A stretch of DNA of 64,000 nucleotides from Paguma larvata (lineage: Eukaryota; Chordata; Mammalia; Carnivora; Viverridae), in NCBI GenBank assembly GCA_030068075.1, contig CM057824.1, positions 129,632,414 through 129,696,413 of the forward strand, read 5' to 3'. The notes beneath the pieces were generated by a model that saw nothing but the letters and a program-made list of their open reading frames with translations, had not been told where the DNA came from and did not search any database. Below, in pieces: positions 1 through 9,946 of the stretch (its first letter is position 1; every line of letters begins with the position of its first letter). Made by a program: the position numbers and the translations under genes.

Positions 1-297
1 TCATGTGGTGGTATAAGGCAGTGGGACCTTTGGAACATGGTTGGTGCATGAGAACAGAGCCCTCACGAATAGGATCAGTGCTCTTACCTAAAAGAGACCC
101 TAGAGATTCCTTGTCCCTTCCACTACATGAGGTTATAGTGAAAAATACAGAAGTCTAGGAAGAGAGCCCTCACCAGATACCAAATCTGCTCTCACATGAT
201 CTTGGATGTCCCAGTCTCCAAAACTGTAAGAAATATATTTCTGTTGTTTATAAGTTACCTAGTTTATGGTATTTTTTTAAGTATCCTGAGCAGACCA
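1..297 (+). mobile_element. MaLR-type (MLT1/MST-like) LTR, 3' part, cut by window edge
   Basis: The text runs like the 3' part of a mammalian MaLR LTR: GAGCCCTCACGAATAGGATC, then AAAGAGACCC, CCTCACCAGATACC, a CCAGTCTCCAAAACTGTAAG block and the closing TTCTGTTGTTTATAAG...CCTAGTTTATGGTATTT. The start lies outside the window. The match is from memory of the family consensus, so the subfamily is open. No coding potential. Confidence 0.65.
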
Positions 298-304
298 AGA
301 GAGA

Positions 305-540
305 GGTTTACTATGTGCCAGACACTGTTCTGGTTTCGTTTGTTGGAATTAATACTTTCAGTCTTCAAAACCACAATAGGAGAATGATATTCTGAAAATT
401 ACTATTGTAGAGATGATATAATGGAGATCTAGAAAAGTTGGATAGTTTTTCCAAAATCATAAAATAATGCAACTAGTTGGTTATGCAACTGTAATCTGTT
501 TGCTTTGAAACTACAGACTTTAAATATAATTCAAACTGAG
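305..540 (-). mobile_element. MIR SINE fragment
   Basis: ACTATGTGCCAGACACTGTTCTGG opens the segment like the 3' end of a MIR on the reverse strand. A degraded core follows, with TGGATAGTTTTTCCAAAATCA standing in for the usual TTAAGTAACTTGCCCAAGGTCA. Old and diverged, so the far end is approximate. Confidence 0.55.
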
Positions 541-1095
541 TTGTTTTATAATTATCTCAGAAGCTACATATATTTATAGACATATATTCGCATGTACTTT
601 TATATATCTTATATATATTTAATATACGTGTGTTTTCTATGTCACAAAATTCAAAATAATGATAATAATGATATTGGATTGAGTTTCATTAACAGGGAAG
701 TGGCAGAGATCAAGGAATAGAGAATTAGAGTAGACAGTGGGGGAGATCATCAAAAGAGTTCAATCCAATCAAACTGTCTAGAGAAAAATTGAATGCCAGG
801 ATTCTCCTTTCTTTTAACTATGTACTTCACATCAGATTTTTCTATAAGTGAATAAATCATATTTTAATTTTACAGATGGATATTTGAAACAGAAGAGAGT
901 AGCAGTATTCGATGTAGTTCTTGAGTCTGGGATATCTGATTTTACTATATCACATACAATTTAACTTAAAAAACTTTTTATAAGGTTGGCAATTTATTTG
1001 GTTTTTGTTTTTGTTTTCCTGCTAGGTTAAATGTGAATGAATTGTTTATCCTACCTAAAATATTTCTTACATGTTTAGGTCTATTATGCAGTTTC
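541..1095. other. unassigned AT-rich DNA
   Basis: No reading frame with codon-like character and no repeat I recognise. It includes a short TATATA-rich patch near 565-625. Confidence 0.5.
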
Positions 1096-1099
1096 AAAT

Positions 1100-1390
1100 A
1101 TGTCAAAGCCTACCTATATATTGTCCCCAGCTGGTTCAGACTTATCTAAAATCTCAGCCTGACCTCATCCCTAGTTTGTAAATGTTTTCTTTGCTTTTGT
1201 TCTTGTTTATTTACTTGCTATTCTAAGCATATGAACCTAGCAATATAAGCTATTTGCCTGTGTTCGTGCGTCCCATTAAACTGCCTTTTAAGGGCAAGGA
1301 GCAAATAAAAACTCTAAATCTCAAACCACTTATTGCGATGTCAGGCACCTGGGAATGCACAATAAATATGAGTGGATGACAAATAGTGGA
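1100..1390 (+). mobile_element. L2 LINE 3'-end fragment
   Basis: The 3' part follows the L2 tail pattern in order: CCCATTAAACTGCC, AAGGGCAAGGAGC, GTCAGGCACCTGGGAATGCACAATAAATATGAGTGGATGAC. This corresponds to the 'gctccttgagggcaggg...cctggcacatagtaggtgctcaataaat' ending of the family. Strongly diverged. Confidence 0.5.
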
Positions 1391-1985
1391 GCATTGAGAG
1401 GCATAAATAAAGACAAAGAGAGCGAAAAATCTAGTACCACACAACGCTTAAGCAGCTTGCCTTGCCCTGACCAACCTTTACAGTTAAGGTCAAAACATCA
1501 CCAAGTTTTGTGTTGATTAGCTCTATACACTCTCCCTTTTACAGTACAGGGAGCATAATGCTTAGTATTGATTTTACTCTGATGATTGCTTAACAAGCTC
1601 AGTTATGCCTAAGTGACTGATGAGACAAGTGACCTGCCAAAGGCGCAATGGGAGAAAGAAATGTATCTATTGTAAAGGTAAAACAATTAGAATGAAATAT
1701 ACTGACCAGGCTTTGCCAGTGTTGACTTGCTGAGTCAAACTTTAAGTGTCTTTACTTAATAGGAGGAGGAAAATGAACTACACAGGGATATTAGCAGATT
1801 TTTGCAGAGTATCTGTTTGGTTTCTGAATTGGGTTCCGAAATAATTATGCTGATTATTCTTATGTAGTGAGATTGAGATTATGTAATTTACGCATCATGG
1901 TCATCATTGTTTTATTGAAAGTTCGACCTTACTGAAAAATGTAAGATTAAAAAAAAAAGTAGTCTCTTTTAAGAAAAGTGTTGGG
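1391..1985. other. unassigned DNA
   Basis: I see no gene, RNA or recognisable repeat here. Confidence 0.5.
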
Positions 1986-1989
1986 GTTT

Positions 1990-2800
1990 CTAATTCTTTT
2001 ATTTTTTATTTTATTTAAATCCAAGTTATTTAACATATAGTGTAATAATGGTTTCAGGAGTAAAGTTTACAGATTCATCACTTACATATAACACCCAGTG
2101 CTCATCCCAAAAGTGTCCTCCTTAATGCCCATTACCCATTTAGCCCATCCCCCCACTGACCTCCCCTCCAGCAACCCTCAGTTTGTTCTCTGTATTTAAG
2201 AGTCTCCTATGGTTTTCCTCACTCTCTTTTTTTTTTTAATTTTTAATGTTTATGTATCTTTGAGAAAGAGAGAGACAGAGTGTGAGCAGGGGAGGGCAGA
2301 GAGAGAGGGAGGCACAGAATCCGAAGCAGGCTCCAGGCTCCAAGCTATCAGCACAGAACCCGACGTAGGGCTAGAACTCATAAGCCATGAGATCATGACC
2401 AGAACCAAAGGTCAGATGCCCAACTGACTGAGCCAGCCAGGTGCCCCCCTCTCTATTTTTATCCCAGTTTTCCCTCCCTTCACCTGTGTTCATCTGTTTT
2501 ATTTCTTAGATTCCACATATGAGTGAAATCCTATGGGATTTATCTTTCTCTGACTTATTTCACTTAGCATAATACATTCTATTTCCATCCACATTGCTAT
2601 AAATGGCAAGATTTCATTTTTTTTTAATCTCTGAGTAGTATTCCATTGTGTGTATATATATACTTCTTTTTCCATTTATCAGTCAGTGGACATTTGGGCT
2701 CTTTCCATAATTTGGCTATTGTTGACAGAGCTGCTATAAACATTAGGGTGCATGTACACCTTCGAATAAGCATTTTTGTATCCTTCCAATTTTTATATGG
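1990..2800 (-). mobile_element. older L1 3' end, split by a SINE
   Basis: Carnivore L1 3' UTR and ORF2 C-terminal sequence on the minus strand. ACATATAACACCCAGTGCTCATCCC and GTTTGTTCTC...AGTCTC match the same region of the full-length L1 at 5850-5970. After the interruption, TGACTTATTTCACTTAGCATAATAC and CCATAATTTGGCTATTGTTGAC match 6090-6270. A SINE at about 2228-2447 cuts the copy in two. It is clearly more diverged than the 5.7-11.4 kb element and ends near 2800. Confidence 0.8.
2228..2447 (-). mobile_element. CAN-type SINE (SINEC_Fc-like), nested in old L1
   Basis: Read on the minus strand it has the full plan of the felid tRNA-Lys-derived SINE: a GGGGCACCTGGCTGGCTCAG head with Pol III A box, a GTCATGATCTC block, a B-box area (GAGTTCTAGCC, damaged), TGTGCTGATAGCTTGGAGCC, a CT-rich stretch and an ATAAACATTAAAAATTAAAAA tail. 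It sits inside the 3' part of an older L1, with the same L1 continuing on both sides. A short CTCTCT repeats at both ends. Confidence 0.9.
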
Positions 2801-3670
2801 AATAATCTTCAGGTATCTAAAAGTTTGTTTATCAACCTATCCTTCACTATATCTCTTTATAAACTGGAAAACCATGTGAAAAGTTACTAAAGTGCCATAT
2901 TCTTTGCCTGGAATTTTTAAACCATTTTAATTTGTTCTTTTGTCATCATCAAACATCCTTTTCTGTAAGGACTCTGGCTAAATTGACAAAGAATTAAAGC
3001 CCAAATTCACCATAATTGAGAGAAAAACATGGACTAAAGTAAAGCCTGCCCTGAGACACACATTAACTGCAAGACTTAGCCCAAAATGGAAATTTTATAT
3101 TAGCAGTAGTGTCCACATTTTCTGAAATCTCTTTTCAAATTTACTCAAAGTTCAAGTTGATATTATTCATTATTTTATCTATTATGCCTCTCGAAATTTA
3201 TTAATTTTCACCTGCAGCTATTTAACTTATAACCTGCAACTACTAAAATGACTTCTAGGAAAGTTTAATATTTATGTTGGAAAGGGCATAAGCACAGGTT
3301 CAAGTAACTATTTTTCGTACTTTTTCATTCTTTGGCACTATCAAGACTAATTGCATTCAACCAAAGTATCTTGGTGATAGGAAAGGGCTAACGCCAGGAG
3401 GTATCGATACTTGTTAACTGTAGCTTTCATTTCTTGTAGAAAATTTTGTGGCATTCCCTGCCAGAAAATATAATGTGAAAGTCAGGAGTTATAAGTTTTT
3501 AAATAATAGTAATAATTGGATTTCTAAGCTAGGGCCAGGGAATGGGAAATTGGAACGTCTGATACTTTATTGACTAATATGTATTTTTAATTATTGTGCA
3601 CCCAGCAATGGGCAAGGAAAAAAGGAGAGAATCATGATCAGAAAGAAAAAAGTCAAATGAAGTACATACA
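2801..3670. other. unassigned AT-rich DNA
   Basis: No gene or repeat recognised. Confidence 0.5.
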
Positions 3671-3681
3671 GAAGAAAAGAG

Positions 3682-3888
3682 AGGCGCCTGGGTGCCTCAG
3701 TCGGTTGTGTCTGACTCTTGGTTTTGGCTCAGTTTTGTGGCTTTGAGCCCTACATCCGGCTCTGTGCTGACAGCATGGAGCCTACTTGGGATTCGCTCTC
3801 TCCCTCTCTCTGCTCAATCACTCACACTCCCTCCTCCACTCATACTCACTTTCTCAAAATAAATAAATAAACTTAAAAAAAAAAGAAG
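3682..3888 (+). mobile_element. CAN-type SINE
   Basis: Head GGCGCCTGGGTGCCTCAG, then CTCTGTGCTGACAGCATGGAGCC, a CT-rich body and an AAATAAATAAATAAACTT-A tail. It is flanked by GAAGAAAAGA at 3671-3680 and 3889-3898 as the likely target duplication. Confidence 0.88.
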
Positions 3889-3898
3889 GAAGAAAAGA

Positions 3899-4563
3899 AA
3901 AGCTAAATTATACAGCATTGAATTCATGAATGCTGGGCATTGCTTTATAGAGGGCATACTATTATGTGTTCTTTTAAATCCAGGGTGGAATCATGCTAAA
4001 AGAATGGAAATGTGTTGAGGATCCTTCATATTGATTGACTCTTGTTTTCCCAATTTGCTAACTCACCTTCATTTTTTGCCTTTTTCGTTGAGAGTGCACA
4101 GGGTGCATTTGTATTTGCAGAATGAGAAACGACAAACATTAGCATAAATCAATGAGATAATTAATATGTGTCAGGCAATCCGATATTCCTGAGATACTCA
4201 AACTGTGAGGGCAATGGGTGGATGCAACAGTGAGCAGAAGAAGTCAAGATTCACTCACTATTCTCATCTCTCTTTGCTAACAGCTTACTGATTTCTTTTT
4301 CTTTTCTTTTTTATTTTTTAAGAAACCAGTTAGAAATATTAGTAAACGCTATGGGGAAGTTCAAATTTTTTACTCTTTCTAACGAGAATAATGACAAAGC
4401 AGCAAAGGAGTTGGCCATTGTTACTCTACCGGAATTGCTGGCAGCCTTGACAGCCCAGTTTTTCTATTTAATAGGCACTAAAATCGTGGAAAGCAAACAT
4501 AAAAGTGTGTCTTGCATAAGAAGACACATATCATCTTGTATAGATGATATATTTTGCATATCT
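3899..4563. other. unassigned DNA
   Basis: Nothing recognised. A 97-codon frame that starts at 4351 runs on into the SINE and has no recognisable domain. Confidence 0.5.
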
Positions 4564-4795
4564 GTGCCTGGGTGGCTCAGTTGGTTAAGCATCCGATTCT
4601 TGGTTTTGAGTCAGGTCATGATCTCTCAGTTAAGCCCCACATAGGACCCTGCGCTGATGGTGTGGAGCCTGCTTGGGATTCTCTCTCTTTCTTTCTCTCT
4701 CCTTCTCTCCATCTCTTTCCCTGTCTCTCTTCTGCTTGCACTTTCTTTCTCTCTCTCTCTCAAAATAAACATTTTTTTTAAATTTAAAAAAATAA
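4564..4795 (+). mobile_element. CAN-type SINE
   Basis: TGCCTGGGTGGCTCAGTTGG head with a good A box, then GGTCATGATCTC, TGGAGCCTGCTTGGGATTC, a long TCTC-rich part and an AAATAAACA-type tail at 4762-4795. The GTTCGAGCC B box is lost (TTAAGCCCC). No clear flanking duplication. Confidence 0.87.
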
Positions 4796-5710
4796 CCTAT
4801 ATTATATGTGTTAAAAAAGCATTTGAGAGCATTTATAAGACAAAAACAAATATACATAGCACCAGCCTACAGACACACACGCACGCACACCACACCACAA
4901 CTCTATACAGATTTATGTAAGTTGCACAGCAAAGTATTTTAGGTACGATGGATTTTTGTTCTGCAGTTTTACTTTTATAAAATAAATTGCATTTCCAGTT
5001 GCTTACCACTTCCCCAGTTCTCAGTGGTTTTGAATCAGGACACTTAGGCATGTTTGGGATATTGAAAAAATATATATATTCATAAATGTGAAAGCATAGC
5101 AAAACAAACCTTATAGGATAACACATATGGGGAACTGAAACAGCTGGTAGATGTTTGAGTGCTGGGCATTTTTCTTTTCCTACACCGTGTATTTGGTTCA
5201 GCTGGGTGCAGTTTTCTGTGTTCACCTAGTATTTCTCACACATTATAGCATACATAAGCAAACAAAGAATTCCCATTCTATTTAGAGTTTTCACTAATAT
5301 ATCAATCACTTGGGAAAATTTGTGGTTTTGAAAAAGCATTTTTGTAGAACTGACTAAATTTGTACATCTTGATTCCTTCTATATGGCCTCTAGGCTGTAC
5401 ATTTCTAAACCAATTCTCACTATAGTACGTTTCTTACTTGTCTTTTGAAATTTTGTACTCATAACTCTTTTATGAGAGAAGAAACTAGTGGTAATGGAGA
5501 CAGAATGAGAGTGATGTGCTTCAGGAATAATTACTATGAACATTCCTTTATTTGTCCATGGAACATCTAAGCATGCAGTCGTAAATCTTCCCTCCTTCTT
5601 GAATACGATTTAGAACGTTAAATTAATATAATAAATGGTATGGGCATTTCTTACTTGCAATAGGTTATTATTTAGAATTTAGGCACAACACACACACACA
5701 AAGTAAAAGT
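4796..5710. other. unassigned DNA, small CA-rich patch
   Basis: A short ACACAC/GCACGC patch lies at 4872-4900; otherwise AT-rich. The 130-codon minus-strand frame over 4833-5225 has no recognisable domain and includes the CA patch, so I do not call it a gene. Confidence 0.5.
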
Positions 5711-5725
5711 CAACATCCTTCTTAA
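5711..5725. repeat. target-site duplication of the full-length L1, 3' copy
   Basis: CAACATCCTTCTTAA, identical to 11416-11430. It directly abuts the T run that is the L1 poly(A) tail on this strand. Confidence 0.95.
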
Positions 5726-5835
5726 TTTTTTTTTAATGTTTGTTTATTTATTTATTTGTTTGTTTGTTTGCTTATTTATTTATTTATTTATTTATTTTTT
5801 AAAGTTTTATTTATTTATTTATTTTTTGTTATAAT
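5726..5835 (-). repeat. L1 A-rich 3' tail with (TAAA)n and (CAAA)n blocks
   Basis: On the minus strand this is a patterned tail of about 110 bases: TAAA repeats, an ACTTT interruption, more TAAA, a block of CAAA repeats, TAAA again and a final CATTAAAAAAAAA. The last ~30 bases look like the tail of the local CAN SINEs rather than a plain L1 poly(A). Confidence 0.8.
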
Positions 5836-5837
5836 AG

Positions 5838-5843
5838 TTTATT
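5838..5843 (-). promoter_or_regulatory. L1 polyadenylation signal AATAAA
   Basis: TTTATT on the plus strand gives AATAAA on the L1 sense strand, about 130 bases past the ORF2 stop and just before the A-rich tail. The truncated L1 at 44.5 kb has the same AATAAACTAT context. Confidence 0.75.
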
Positions 5844-5908
5844 TTCAAATTGGTTTACATATAACACCCAGTGTTCATCCCAACATGTGCCCTTTTTAAT
5901 GCCCATCA

Positions 5909-5942
5909 CCCCCTCTCCCCCCTCCCTCATCTCCCTTACCCT
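5909..5942 (-). other. G-tract cluster in the L1 3' UTR (G-quadruplex-type motif)
   Basis: The sense strand carries at least five runs of three or more G in about 35 bases (plus-strand CCC runs at 5909-5942). A further G-rich stretch sits at the end of ORF2 (6012-6031). Polypurine, G-quadruplex-prone 3' UTRs are a known L1 trait. The same area recurs in the truncated copy at 44595-44640. Confidence 0.7.
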
Positions 5943-5970
5943 CAGTTTTTTCTTAGTCTTTGAGAGTCTC

Positions 5971-8799
5971 TTATGTTTTATCTCCCTCCCTCTCTGTGTC
6001 TTTTTTTTCTTTCCCCTCTTCCCCTCCCCCTGGTTTTTGCTTAGTTTCACAAAGTCCACCTATTCGTGGAAACATATGGTATCTGTCTTTTTCTGACTGA
6101 CTTATTTCACTTAACATAATACCCTCCAGTTCCATCCATGTTGCTACACATGGCCAGATTTCATTTTTTCTCATTGCCACGTAGTAGTCCATTGTATATA
6201 AGTACCATAACTTCTTTATCCATTCGTCAGTTGATGGGCACTTGGTCTCTTTCCATGATTTGGCTATTGTCGAAAGTGCTGCTATGAACATTGGGGTACA
6301 CGTGCTCCTATGCATCAGCACTCCTGTGTCTCTTGGGTAGATTCCTAGCAGGGCTATTGCTGGGTCATAGGGTAGCTCTATTTTCATTTTTTTGAGGAAC
6401 CTCCACACCGTTTTCCAGAGTGGCTGCACCAGTTTGCATTCCCACCAACAGTGTAGGAGAGTGCCTACTTCTCCACATCCTCGCCAGCATCTATAGTTTC
6501 CTGATTTGTTCATTTTAGCCACTCTGACTGGCGTGAGGTGGTATCTCAGTGTAGTTTTGATTTGTATTTCCCTGATGATGAGTGACATTGAGCATCGTTT
6601 CATGTGTCTGTTGGCCATCTGAATGTCCCCTTTGGAGAAGTGTCTATTCATATCTTCCGCCCATTTCTTCACTGGGTTGTTTGTTTTTCGGGTTTGGAGT
6701 TTGGTAAGTTCTTTATAAATTTTAGATATTAGTCCTTTATCCGATATGTCATTTGCGATGATCTTTTCCCATTCCGTTGGTTGCCTATTCGTTTTGTTGG
6801 TTGTTTCTTTTGCCGTGCAGAAGCTTTTTATCTTGATGAGGTCCCAATAGTTCATCTTTGCTTTTAATTCTCTTGCCTTTGGAGACGTGTCGAGTAAGAA
6901 ATTTGTGCATCTTAGGTCAAAGAGGCTTTTTCCTGTTTTCTCCTCTAGGATTTTGACGGTTTCCTGTCTCACATTCAGATCTTTTATCCATTTAGAATTT
7001 ATTTTTGTGAGTGGTGTAAGAAAGTGGTCTAGTTTCATTCTTTTGCATGTTGCTGTCCAATTCTCCCAGCACCATTTGTTAAAAAGGCTGTCTTTTTTCC
7101 ATTGGATACATTTTCCCGCTTTGTCAAAGATTAGTTGGCCATATACTTGCGGGTCCATTTCTGAGTTTTCTATTCTATTCCATTGGTCTATGCGTCTGTT
7201 TTTGTGCCAATACCATACAGTCTTGATGACCACCGCTTTGTAGTAGAGGTTAAAGTCTGGGATTGTGATGCCTCCCGCCTTGGTTTTATTCTTCAGTATT
7301 ATTTTGGCTATTCGAGGTCTTTTGTGGTTCCATACAAATTTTAGGATTGTTTGCTCTAGCTTTGAGAAGAATGCTGGTGCAATTTTGATTGGGATTGCAT
7401 TGAATGTGTAGATTGCTTTGGGTAGTATTGCCATTTTGACGATATTTATTCTTCCAATCCATGAGCATGGGATGTTTTTCCATTTCCTTGTGTCTTCCTC
7501 AATTTCCTTCATAAGTTTTTTATAGTTTTCAGTGTAGAGGTCTTTCACATCTTTGGTTAGGTTTATTCCTAAGTATTTTATGGTTTTTGGTGCAATTGTG
7601 AAAGGGATTAGCTTCTTTATTTCTCTTTCTGCTGCTTCATTGTTGGTGTATAGAAATGCCACCGATTTCTGTACATTGATTTTGTATCCTGCAACTTTGC
7701 TGAAATCATGAATCAGTTCTAGTAGGCTTTTGGTGGATTCTGTCGGGTTTTCCATGTAAAGTATCATGTCATCTGCAAAAAGTGAAAGTTTGACTTCCTC
7801 CTTGCCAATCTTGATGCCTTTTATTTTGTTTTGTTGTCTGATTGCTGATGCTAAGACTTCCAGCACTATGTTAAATAGCAGTGGCGAGAGTGGACACCCC
7901 TGTCGTGTTCCTGATCTCAGGGGGAAGGCTTTCAATTTTTCCCCATTGAGGATGATATTAGCTGTGGGCTTTTCATATATGGCTTTTATGATGTTTAAGT
8001 ATGTTCCTTCTATCCCGACTTTCTCGAGAGTTTTTATTAAGAAAAGATGCTGTATTTTGTCAAATGCTTTTTCTGCATCTATTGACAGGATCATATGGTT
8101 CTTATCTTTTCTTTTGTTGATGTGATGTATCACGTTGATTGATTTGCGAATATTGAACCAGCCCTGCAACCCAGGGATGAATCCTACTTGATCATGGTGG
8201 ATAATTCTCTTTATATGCTGTTGGATTCGATTTGCTAGTATCTTGTTGAGAATTTTTGCATCCATATTCATCAGGGATATTGGCCTGTAATTCTCTTTCT
8301 TTGCTGGGTCTCTATCTGGTTTGGGAATCAAAGTGATGCTGGCTTCATAGAATGAGTCCGGGAGTTTTCCTTCCGTTTCAATTTTTTGGAACAGCTTGAG
8401 GAGGATAGGAATTAACTCTGTTTTAAATGTCTGGTAAAATTCCGCAGGAAAGCCATCTGGTCCAGGGCTTTTATTTGCTGGGAGGTTTTTAATAACGGAT
8501 TCTATTTCTTCACTAGTTATGGGTCTGTTCAAATTTTCTATTTCTTCCCGTTTGAGTTTTGGTAGTGTGTGGCTATTTAGGAATTTGTCCATTTCTTCCA
8601 GATTGCCAAGTTTGGTGGCATATAATTTTTCATAGTATTCTCTGATGATTGCTTGTATCTCTGAGGGATTGGTTGTAATTTCTCCCTTTTCATTCACGAT
8701 TTTATTTATTTGAGTTCTCTCTCTTTTCTTTTTGAGAAGCCTGGCTAGAGGTTTGTCTATTTTGTTTATTTTTTTCAAAGAACCAGCTTTTGGTTTCAT
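5971..8799 (-). CDS. L1 ORF2 protein, reverse transcriptase and C-terminal part (frame-shifted from the endonuclease part)
   Basis: 942 codons open from the ATG at 8799 to a TAA at 5971. This is the reverse-transcriptase engine of LINE-1, which primes on nicked target DNA and copies its own RNA and, in trans, SINE RNA. Seen: the Z-region start ([13 protein letters not shown], about residues 17-29), fingers and palm motifs ([11 protein letters not shown], 111-121; [12 protein letters not shown], 239-250; [14 protein letters not shown], 297-310), and the catalytic FADD box at 341-344 (7779-7768). The C-terminal Cys-rich motif C-x3-C-x7-H-x4-C is complete at 6489-6436. No stop interrupts it. In an intact L1 this is not a separate gene but the continuation of the upstream endonuclease. 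The ATG at 8799 is only the first Met after the frameshift. The last ~25 residues are Gly/Glu/Lys-rich, encoded by the polypurine stretch before the 3' UTR. Confidence 0.93.
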   Translation of the reverse strand: MKPKAGSLKKINKIDKPLARLLKKKRERTQINKIVNEKGEITTNPSEIQAIIREYYEKLYATKLGNLEEMDKFLNSHTLPKLKREEIENLNRPITSEEIESVIKNLPANKSPGPDGFPAEFYQTFKTELIPILLKLFQKIETEGKLPDSFYEASITLIPKPDRDPAKKENYRPISLMNMDAKILNKILANRIQQHIKRIIHHDQVGFIPGLQGWFNIRKSINVIHHINKRKDKNHMILSIDAEKAFDKIQHLFLIKTLEKVGIEGTYLNIIKAIYEKPTANIILNGEKLKAFPLRSGTRQGCPLSPLLFNIVLEVLASAIRQQNKIKGIKIGKEEVKLSLFADDMILYMENPTESTKSLLELIHDFSKVAGYKINVQKSVAFLYTNNEAAEREIKKLIPFTIAPKTIKYLGINLTKDVKDLYTENYKKLMKEIEEDTRKWKNIPCSWIGRINIVKMAILPKAIYTFNAIPIKIAPAFFSKLEQTILKFVWNHKRPRIAKIILKNKTKAGGITIPDFNLYYKAVVIKTVWYWHKNRRIDQWNRIENSEMDPQVYGQLIFDKAGKCIQWKKDSLFNKWCWENWTATCKRMKLDHFLTPLTKINSKWIKDLNVRQETVKILEEKTGKSLFDLRCTNFLLDTSPKARELKAKMNYWDLIKIKSFCTAKETTNKTNRQPTEWEKIIANDISDKGLISKIYKELTKLQTRKTNNPVKKWAEDMNRHFSKGDIQMANRHMKRCSMSLIIREIQIKTTLRYHLTPVRVAKMNKSGNYRCWRGCGEVGTLLHCWWECKLVQPLWKTVWRFLKKMKIELPYDPAIALLGIYPRDTGVLMHRSTCTPMFIAALSTIAKSWKETKCPSTDEWIKKLWYLYTMDYYVAMRKNEIWPCVATWMELEGIMLSEISQSEKDRYHMFPRIGGLCETKQKPGGGEEGKEKKDTEREGDKT

Positions 8800-9946
8800 T
8801 GATCTGTTCCACTACCTTTTCTGTCTCCATATGGTTAATTTGAGCTCTGATCTTTGTTATTTCTCTCTTTCTGCTGGGCTTGGGTTGTTTTAGTTGATCT
8901 GCTTCTAGTTCCTTTAGGCGTGCTGTTAGAATTTGTGTTATTGATTTTTCTTGTTTCTTGAGATGGGCCTGGATTGCAATATATTTCCCTCTCAGGACTG
9001 CCTTTGCTGCATCCCAGAGCGTTTGGATTGTTGTATTTTCATTTTCATTTGTTTCCATGTATTTTTTAATTTCTTCTCTGATGGCTTGGTTGACCCAGTC
9101 ATCTTTTAGTAGGTTATTTCTTAGCCGCCATGTTCTTGGATATTTTCCAGGCTTTCTCCTGTGGTTGATTTCAAGTTTCAAAGCATTGTGGTCTGACACT
9201 GTACACGGTATGATCTCAATTCTTTTATATTTATTCAGAGCTTCCCTGTGCCCCAGAATGTGGTCTATCTTGGAAAATGTACCGTGTGCAGATGAGAAGA
9301 ACGTAAATTCCTTTGCTTCTGGATGAAGGACCCTAAAGATGTCTGTGAGGCCCATCTGTCCTAATGTGTCATTCAGGGCTATTGTTTCTGCGGAGATTTT
9401 CTGTTTTGTTGATCTATCCAATGCTGAGAGTGGAGTGTTGAGATCCCCTACTATTAGGACATTTTTATCGATGAGGTTGCTAATGGTTGTAATTAGTTGT
9501 TTTAGAAATTTGGGTGCCCCTGAATTCGGTGCGTAGATATTTACAATTGTTAGCTCTTCCTGCTGGATGGTCCCTGAGACTATTATATAATGTCCTTCCT
9601 CATCTCTTATTACATCCTTCATTTTAAAGTCTAATTTGTCTGATATAAGTGTGGCTACTCTGGCTTTCTTCTGACTTCCAGTAGCATGGTAGATAGTTCT
9701 CCATCCCCTCACTTTCAATCTGAAGGTGTCTTCAGGTTTAAGATGAGTTTCTTGAAGACAGCAAATAGATGGGTCTTGTTTTTTAATCCATTCTGTTATC
9801 CTGTGTCTTTTGGTTGGCGCATTTAGTCCATTTACATTCAGTGTTAATATTGAAAAATATGGGCTTACAGTCACTGTATTATCTGTAAGTTTCATGTTTG
9901 TAAGGCTGTGTCTGGTAGTTTGTATTCTTTGCCTCCTTGTTTTCAT
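8702..9946 (-). CDS. L1 ORF2 protein, endonuclease part, ending early after a frameshift
   Basis: 414 codons from ATG at 9946. This is the APE-type endonuclease that nicks target DNA to start L1 and SINE integration. All active-site residues are visible: LTLNVNGLN (Asn37), QETH (Glu66), GDLN (Asp168, Asn170), KIDH (Asp228) and SDH (Asp252, His253). They keep a constant 23-residue offset from the human protein numbering, so no indel lies within the domain. The proper protein ends at about residue 394 (KSWFFEK). The last ~20 residues are read out of frame because of an extra A in the run at 8769-8775, giving a stop at 8702. The start overlaps the ORF1 stop as ATGA, which points to termination-reinitiation. 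Met18 lies closer to the position of the human start and may be used instead. Confidence 0.92.
   Translation of the reverse strand: MKTRRQRIQTTRHSLTNMKLTDNTVTVSPYFSILTLNVNGLNAPTKRHRITEWIKKQDPSICCLQETHLKPEDTFRLKVRGWRTIYHATGSQKKARVATLISDKLDFKMKDVIRDEEGHYIIVSGTIQQEELTIVNIYAPNSGAPKFLKQLITTISNLIDKNVLIVGDLNTPLSALDRSTKQKISAETIALNDTLGQMGLTDIFRVLHPEAKEFTFFSSAHGTFSKIDHILGHREALNKYKRIEIIPCTVSDHNALKLEINHRRKPGKYPRTWRLRNNLLKDDWVNQAIREEIKKYMETNENENTTIQTLWDAAKAVLRGKYIAIQAHLKKQEKSITQILTARLKELEADQLKQPKPSRKREITKIRAQINHMETEKVVEQINETKSWFFEKNKQNRQTSSQASQKEKRENSNK
8769..8775 (-). other. A7 homopolymer carrying the ORF2 frameshift
   Basis: Seven T on the plus strand. Upstream the frame reads SWFFEK and then goes wrong; dropping one A restores the family's [10 protein letters not shown] continuation. 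A one-base slip in this run is therefore the only lesion separating endonuclease and reverse transcriptase. It could be a real mutation or a sequencing/assembly homopolymer error. Confidence 0.9.

Noticed and set aside
4564..4640. tRNA gene suggested by A/B-box-like sequence
   Set aside because: It is the tRNA-derived head of a SINE with a damaged B box; no cloverleaf acceptor stem. The same holds for all other SINE heads here.
8769..8775. Programmed ribosomal frameshift site in ORF2
   Set aside because: The correction needed is +1 (skip one base), L1 elements do not normally use frameshifting here, and the usual sequence appears to have six A; mutation or sequencing slip is simpler.
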